A stretch of 64,000 nucleotides of DNA from Edaphochlamys debaryana (lineage: Eukaryota > Chlorophyta > Chlorophyceae > Chlamydomonadales): assembly GCA_016858145.1 (NCBI GenBank), contig JAEHOE010000040.1, positions 62,001-126,000 of the forward strand, in the 5' to 3' direction. Below are positions 58,755 to 64,000 of the stretch, piece by piece. How positions within the stretch are numbered: the first letter of the stretch is position 1; the number at the start of each line of letters is the position of its first letter. Both the position numbers and the translations under genes were made by a program. The notes below the pieces were generated by a model. That model had not been told where the DNA came from and did no database searches. It saw only the letters and a program-made list of their open reading frames with translations.

Positions 58755-61317
58755 TCAGTCGCCCCACGTGAGGCAGCCCCACACCTTCCCCTCCCAAAGA
58801 TACGGCGCCAGCAGGGTCGCCGCCGGGCCCGAGGGCAAGCCCTCCGCCGGTGCTGCTGCCGCGCCCGCCGGTGCTGCTGCCGCGCCGCCGTCAGGGGCGG
58901 GCGCGGGTGCCGGCAAGGGTGCGGGCACGCCCCCCACCTGGCCTGCGCCTGCGCCTGCGCCTGCTGGGGCCGCGCCCTCACTCGTCAGGGGCGGGGGAGG
59001 GGCCACCGGTGCAGCAGGCGCAGGCGCGGGTGCGGGCGAGGGCGAGGGCGCAGGCGCGGGCGCGGGCTCGGGCTCGGGCTCGGGTATGTAGGCCAGCGCA
59101 AGTGTTCTGCCCCGACCGCTGCAAACCTTCAAGACGGGTATGTATGTACGGGGTAGGTGCAGCGGAGGAGGGTGCAGGAGGGTGAAGGAGAGAAAGGGGG
59201 GTTGCCAACGGCTGCGCGTGGTGGTGCATGCCCAACAAAAGCCAAGCACATACAGGCCCCCCTGCGGTGGTTAGCAGCATGGCTGCCAGCCATGCACAGT
59301 GTGTAGCCTGGGCGCCAACCCCGCCTCGGCCTGTTCCCTCCCGCCTTTCAGTTACTTGGTCCCCTCCCTGCACGTACCACGCCCCCACGCCCCTCCTACC
59401 TCGACCAAGTCCGTGGCTGGATAGCCGAAATTGTAGGCGCGCTGGCGGCGGCCGGCGGGGCCCCAGCGCCACACCACCACCCTGCAGCTGCCGGGCTGCG
59501 CCAGGCCGAAAGCGTTCGGTGCCGCCGCCGCTATCACCAATGGTGTGGCGACATGCAGGAAGACGCCCACGCCCTTGGGCGAGCTGCTGGCAAATCGCAG
59601 CTTGCACGACATTTCGTACCCGTCGGCGACTACGGCCGTGGCGCCATTAGCAAAGGTGCCCGTTGCGTAGACGCTCCCGGCTTTCAGCCGTGCGGCATCC
59701 AGCGCCCGGTCAATCTCGGCCACGGGTGTCGTCCAGACGTATGGCCGGCCCACGTCAGCTCGGGCCTTGGGCCGGGGCTCGGAGGTGTACCTGCTCGCAC
59801 CGGGGATGGGGGGGGATGGGGCGGGCATGCGGTGCCACCGCAGTGAGAAGGTGGTGGAGGGCTATCGTGCGTCACGTCTCTGCGGGGTGCCCGATGCAGG
59901 CACGGGCTACGGGTATGCTGCGAGAGGCTAGAGAGGCTGAGGCTGCGCGTGAGGCGCGTCAGATGGACCCTGACGACCCCCGTGTCCAACTTGCCAAGCC
60001 AGTGCCCACCTCATTGCGCCCCTGGTACCCTGTGTCACCCACCCGTTAAGTACCCCGCACCACTCTACCACGTCCACCCCACCGCATCCCATCCCAACCC
60101 ATCCCGGCCCCAGCGGCCAGCGGCGGTGCTTGAAAGCCGCCTGTCGCCAGCCCTTCCCACACACCAGATGGGCGTGGGTGCGACACCCATGCGCGGCACC
60201 ACCTCGGCTGCAAAGCGCTTGCGCTCCTCGAGGGAGGGCAGCGCCGCGCACTGCTGGATAAGCCCCGCCTCCCTCCGCCGCAGCCAGGTCCACTTCGGCG
60301 GCAGCTGCGGCAGTACGCAGTACAGGTAGGCGCTGCTGAGCTGGCACATCCGTACGAGCGTAGCCAGCCGCCGGCGCTCTTCGTTGCTCGCGCTTGGGTT
60401 TGCGGCCATCCAGACGGCCAGCAGGAGCAGCACGCTGGATTCGCTGTCGCAAAGTCGTCGGCGCCTAGTAGGACCTCAAGTGAGGAGGCCGGGAGGGCCG
60501 ACACGTGGGCCCGAGAGGCGGGGCTGCTGAGGACCGAGGGGGCGTCGGGGAAGGCCCACACCAGAAGGGACGCCAGCGGCGGGGGCGGCGGGGCCTCGGC
60601 GGGCTCGGCGGGGCCCGCGTTGACCGGCGGGCTGGGATTGGAGCTCGTTGTTGCGGGCTTGTAGGCAACCAGCTGCGCTCGGCACTCGTTGAAAACGCTC
60701 TCCGTGACGCCGGCCGGGTCGTCGTCCCAGCACGGCAGCAGGTGCCGTACGGTGTACAGCTGTACGACGCCGGCTAGGGGGTCCTCGGCCGTGCCGCTGC
60801 GGGCCAGGGCTGCGAGGGCGGTGCGGCAGGCTTCCACGCAGCCCTCCACGCCCAGATAGGAGGCCAGGCGCCGTGCATGTAGCAGCTCAGCGGCGGACAT
60901 GCCTTCCTGTAGCTTGGCCGTGTACATGTAGCGAATCGCGGCCAGGGCGTGGGGCAGGTCCTCTGGGCTGCCCAGCGGGACCCGCAGCTCCGGCTTATCG
61001 CCTGTCCCCTTTCCCTCCAGCCATAGGCCTGCTTGCGCCTGAAAGAAGGAGGAGCCCTGTCGCAGGATGGCTCGGTGGCCCGGCAGGGGGTCGCCGATGG
61101 GCTGCACATCGCCGGGCGTGTTGCCCTGCTCGTTGGCGCCTGGTGGGTCCTCCTCAGCGCCTTGCGTGCCGTCCGCCAGTGGCTCTCCGGAGATATCCCT
61201 ATTCACTCGGGCGCGTTTGGCCGGCCGCTCGCTGTCATTCTGGCTGAGCACGAATTGCACAACGCAGTCTGCGTCGGCCTCGCTCCCATACGCCACATAT
61301 GACGGCTCAGCTGACAT
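58755..61317 (-). pseudogene. BTB/BACK-domain paralogue B, frame broken by a 4-base deletion
   Basis: Exons 61317-60165, 59790-59400 and 59126-58755 correspond one to one with gene A. The first 300 residues are over 90 percent alike by eye (MSAEPSYVAYGSEADADCVV). Near 60445-60449 gene A reads GCGACCGACAGC where B reads GCGACAGC. Four bases are missing and the frame shifts within ADDFATDSESS. After it the BACK region is still readable in the shifted frame (LLLLAVWMAANPSASNEERR, CQLSSAYLYCVLPQLPPKW), so the loss looks recent, or is an assembly error. Exons 2 and 3 are more diverged (WTTPVAEIDRALDAARL, Pro/Ala-rich linker, LWEGKVWGCLTWGD). Exon 3 uses a weak acceptor at 59127. If the frameshift is real the product ends soon after the BTB domain. 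Confidence 0.75.
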
Positions 61318-61493
61318 AGCTCAAGGCGCGAAGACCTCCATAGCCCGGCGCAGGAACGCTGAGCTCGTGTATGTCCCCGAAGACATTGACGCAGACCGCG
61401 AGCGCACGCAGCAAGTCAAATTGGGAGGCTATAGACATACACGTGCAGTATCTACTGAGCAGCCTCGCCAGGAATAGGCCCGGCTAAAACCCC
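61318..61493 (-). repeat. Upstream region of BTB gene B, duplicated from gene A
   Basis: Counterpart of 57666-57837; ends at AAAACCC, where similarity to the gene A region stops and resumes at 62951. Confidence 0.75.
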
Positions 61494-62951
61494 TCTACTT
61501 CGCAGAGATTGAGCTCGCCCATCAGCGCTGCTGCTGCATCCAGGCTCCCATGTTGTGCACGGCAGACGAGTGACGCGACAAGCAAGGCCAGCCGGGCCAG
61601 CAAACGCGGCGGGGGGCTAAGAACAGGGGTGCCAGGCAAGCGAGTGCGCAAGGGCACTGCCCGGGGAACCGCCCGCGGCGGGGGGCGTAGGGTCCAGCCG
61701 GGGGGGCACGTTAGCCGGGCTGATGTCGGGGCAACGGATACGGCGTCCGGATGCTTTCAGCCCTCCTCATGATGTCGGCCGGCATGGCAGGAGTTCGAGC
61801 TGCTAGCCGGTGTCCGTCGGCATGTCGGGGCCTACGCTACGAGCCAGCATGCTCCCCAGCAGGCCCCAGCAGGCCCCAGCAAACTAGGTAGGGGCCCGAG
61901 TTGCCAACCGGCATGTCCGCCAGCATTCTAGGGGCCCGCGCTGCCGACCAGTGCGTCGGTCCGCATGTCCGGGGCTGGCGCTTCCGGCGGAATGTCAGTC
62001 GGCATGTCCCCCCGCGAGGTCGGGGCTTGGGGTGCCGACCGGCGTGTCGGTCAGCATGGTAAGGACCCGTTCTTCCAGCTGGTCTGTCGGCAAAAACTGC
62101 TATGACCTGGCAACACACAGCCGTCGCGCGTGGTCGCGTCGCCAAGCGGACGGAGAATGGCCCGGTGCCTGTTGCGGTGTGGGGTGCCCTGCCTACGTAT
62201 ACCGCGCTGCGCTACTCTCTGTGCTGCGGCTGACGCCCGGCAGCGCGACCAATGGTGCCAGGATGCCAACATGGGTGGTGTCCGGAGCCGCGTGCCCGAC
62301 TGCCCGTAGCCTGGTCTGATATCGCTTCTGCTGCGCGAGCACGCCACCGTCGCGCGAGTTGGCATCGCTGCCAAGCGTGCCGAGCATGGGGGCATCCTGA
62401 CTTGTGGAGCCCAAGCCGCCATGCAACGCCTTTCCCACGTATCGAGTAATGCGTTACTCGGTGCGCTGGGACTGGCGTCAGGTCGCGCGACGCGCCTCCA
62501 GTTTCACTCGCGAGCCGCTCGGTGCCCACTCGCAGCGCTGAGTCCCGGCTTGTTCTCCTTGCTCTTCGCTACGTGTTACGCTCCTATGGCATCGCTTGGA
62601 TGGGCTGGCACAGCCCGACCAATGTGTCGCGCGCGGTCGCTTTTTGGCCTCGGGCGCCTGTCCCAAGCTCTGCGTGGTTGCCGGTGGCGCATTTAGTTGC
62701 GGGTGTGCGCGGCTGGGTCGCGAGGGGTCTGCCGACGAGGTCCGGACATCCCTACATGGACGCTCTTCGGCCTCGCGCAATGCGGATTTGGGTTCTCGCA
62801 ACCTTGCGACCGCGGTGCGTGCACTCGAGTGGTCGCTCGGGTGCGTCTCCGCGAAGTGTGGGGCGAAGAGTGAACTGTTTTTGACTCGTACCAGGGGTGG
62901 GTCTTCGGGCCGATCCGTAAGGCTCTGTCCCATCGTGGGTGGGCGAGCCAA
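61494..62951. mobile_element. Candidate insertion of about 1.46 kb upstream of BTB gene B
   Basis: The gene A upstream region is continuous across 57837-57840 (AAAACCCGGGGCATC). In the gene B region the two halves are split: the left half ends AAAACCC at 61493 and the right half starts ACCCGAGGCATC at 62951. The shared ACCC could be a short target-site duplication. The insert has no transposase-like frame and no convincing terminal repeats that I can see; its first 600 bases include a degenerate 40-bp repeat. It could be a non-autonomous element. Confidence 0.4.
61826..62073. repeat. Degenerate 40-bp tandem repeat
   Basis: Units start GGGGCCC or GGGGCT, continue with GCTGCCGACCGGCATGTCGG and end CAGCATGTC. 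Clear unit starts lie at 61891, 61931, 61971 and about 62021, with a looser one at 61826. Substitutions are frequent. Confidence 0.65.
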
Positions 62952-64000
62952 CCCGAGGCATCCCGCTCCGTACCATCCGCTTGCCATCTCACACTGCTGC
63001 ATCTCTCTGCCTGCGCCACGCCGCCTCGCCGGCCCGAAGCCTCCGGCTTTCCCCTTGCGTGTCACACCCCGCCTCAGCCGCGTGTGGCACCCATTCGCCT
63101 GCAGCAGTGGATGCCGCCGGGCCCCTGCCCTCAGCCACTCCTCGACACGCACGTCGGCAGCCGTCGTCGCGAGTGCCAATCGGCACTCCAAGACCGCCCG
63201 GAAGGCACCCTGCGGGAGGCCACCCATACAGTAGGTACACGCCCCAAGCCCCAGCCACGTAGCACTTGCTCGCGGCAGGATACATGGGTGTCCTGCGCCA
63301 TGCCTTCCGCCACTCACCGCCCCCACCCGCAGCGCCCGGCCCACACGGACCAACGAACAGGGGTACCCCGCCAACGCGTCGAGTCCACAAGGGTGGCTGC
63401 CCAAAGGCAGGAAAAGGGCTGAGCCCCGTGGTCCCGCCCAGGGGGCCCAATGTTCGAGTCCTCAACCCTCTCCACCTACCACCAGCCCGCATGCAGGCTC
63501 GCACCCGGCCATTAATCCGTTGGAACCTACACGAGGTGGTGCGCTCGTCAGGCGTCTGATCGCCTCGGCCTGGACATAGCCGGCCGGACCCACCCGCAGC
63601 TACGGCTACGGGAACCTCCGCCCTCCTCATCCTGCAACACCGCCCCCTCCGCCTCCACCCGCAGCGTCCACAAGAGGAGACAAGAACAGTACCTATCCCA
63701 CGACATGCGGGAAGCATCGCCGGAATAAATCGGGAGCTAACAACAGCAAACAGCAAAGAGGAGGTAGGGGAGTCACAGGAGTTTGCAGTTGACATCCGAG
63801 GAGAGTACTAGGAGTCACATATATACCGTATGCTATATCATGGGCAGATCGATGACGGATGCCCATGTACGGGTATGGCAAGCGCTTAGCGCTAAACGCG
63901 AGGAATGAGGATGCATGAGCTCAGGCAAAGACTAAGGGATCATAACTCATCTGAGGATGCAACTTTACAGCCGTGGGCCTGTGCCTCCTTCACAGAGCCT
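62952..64000. other. Right end of the window, no gene recognised
   Basis: The first 100 bases match 57838-57960 (CCATCTCACACTGCTGCATC and flanks). A long minus-strand open frame (about 63795-62989) has Arg/Gly/Cys-rich, low-complexity content and no motif, so it is not called. A short A/T-rich patch (ATATATACCGTATGCTATAT) lies at about 63817-63837. Confidence 0.4.

Noticed and set aside
62989..63795. 268-codon open frame on the minus strand
   Set aside because: Composition is Arg/Gly/Cys-rich with no conserved motif, it overlaps the duplicated BTB upstream segment, and long chance frames are common in such GC-rich DNA.

Overview
The window is nuclear DNA of a green alga, most likely a chlorophycean of the Chlamydomonas/Volvox type. 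The evidence is very GC-rich sequence, genes cut into many short exons by GT-AG introns (three use GC-AG), C/T-rich acceptors, Ala/Gly/Pro-rich linkers between conserved domains, and plant- or alga-type proteins. The gene models below were built by hand from reading frame, splice sites and intron phase. In the long models every exon joins in phase.

Left third (1-19.9 kb), all minus strand. At the edge is the 5' part of an FAD-binding oxidase. Then come a BTB/BACK gene with an apparent frameshift, a 15-exon gene fusing an N-terminal LysM domain and one membrane span to a C-terminal PAP/fibrillin domain, a complete 12-exon TM9SF (nonaspanin) gene, and a two-exon gene for an unknown 152-residue protein. 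That last gene lies in one arm of a 726-bp inverted repeat. The second arm, at 24.0-24.7 kb, carries a 5'-truncated copy.

Middle (24.7-48.7 kb). A minus-strand gene for a chloroplast protein of the At5g03900 type diverges from two large plus-strand genes: a 23-exon ULK4/RUNKEL-family kinase-like gene whose DFG motif reads GFG, and an 18-exon DGAT1 (triacylglycerol-forming acyltransferase) with an N-terminal PH domain. A small two-exon gene of unknown function follows.

Right quarter (49-64 kb). BTB/BACK genes make a locally duplicated family. Gene A is intact. Its 3' two thirds are repeated in tandem as a 2577-bp unit (three near-identical copies), which leaves two headless gene copies downstream. 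Paralogue B, next to it, has a 4-base deletion that breaks its frame and a roughly 1.46-kb insertion in its duplicated upstream region.

The genes do not form one pathway. DGAT1 and the fibrillin-domain protein could both touch lipid storage (ER and plastid), TM9SF is endomembrane, and ULK4 is cytoskeletal or ciliary. The most unusual items are the LysM-fibrillin fusion, the inverted repeat that may be able to form a hairpin, the recent truncated-gene array and the altered ULK4 active site.
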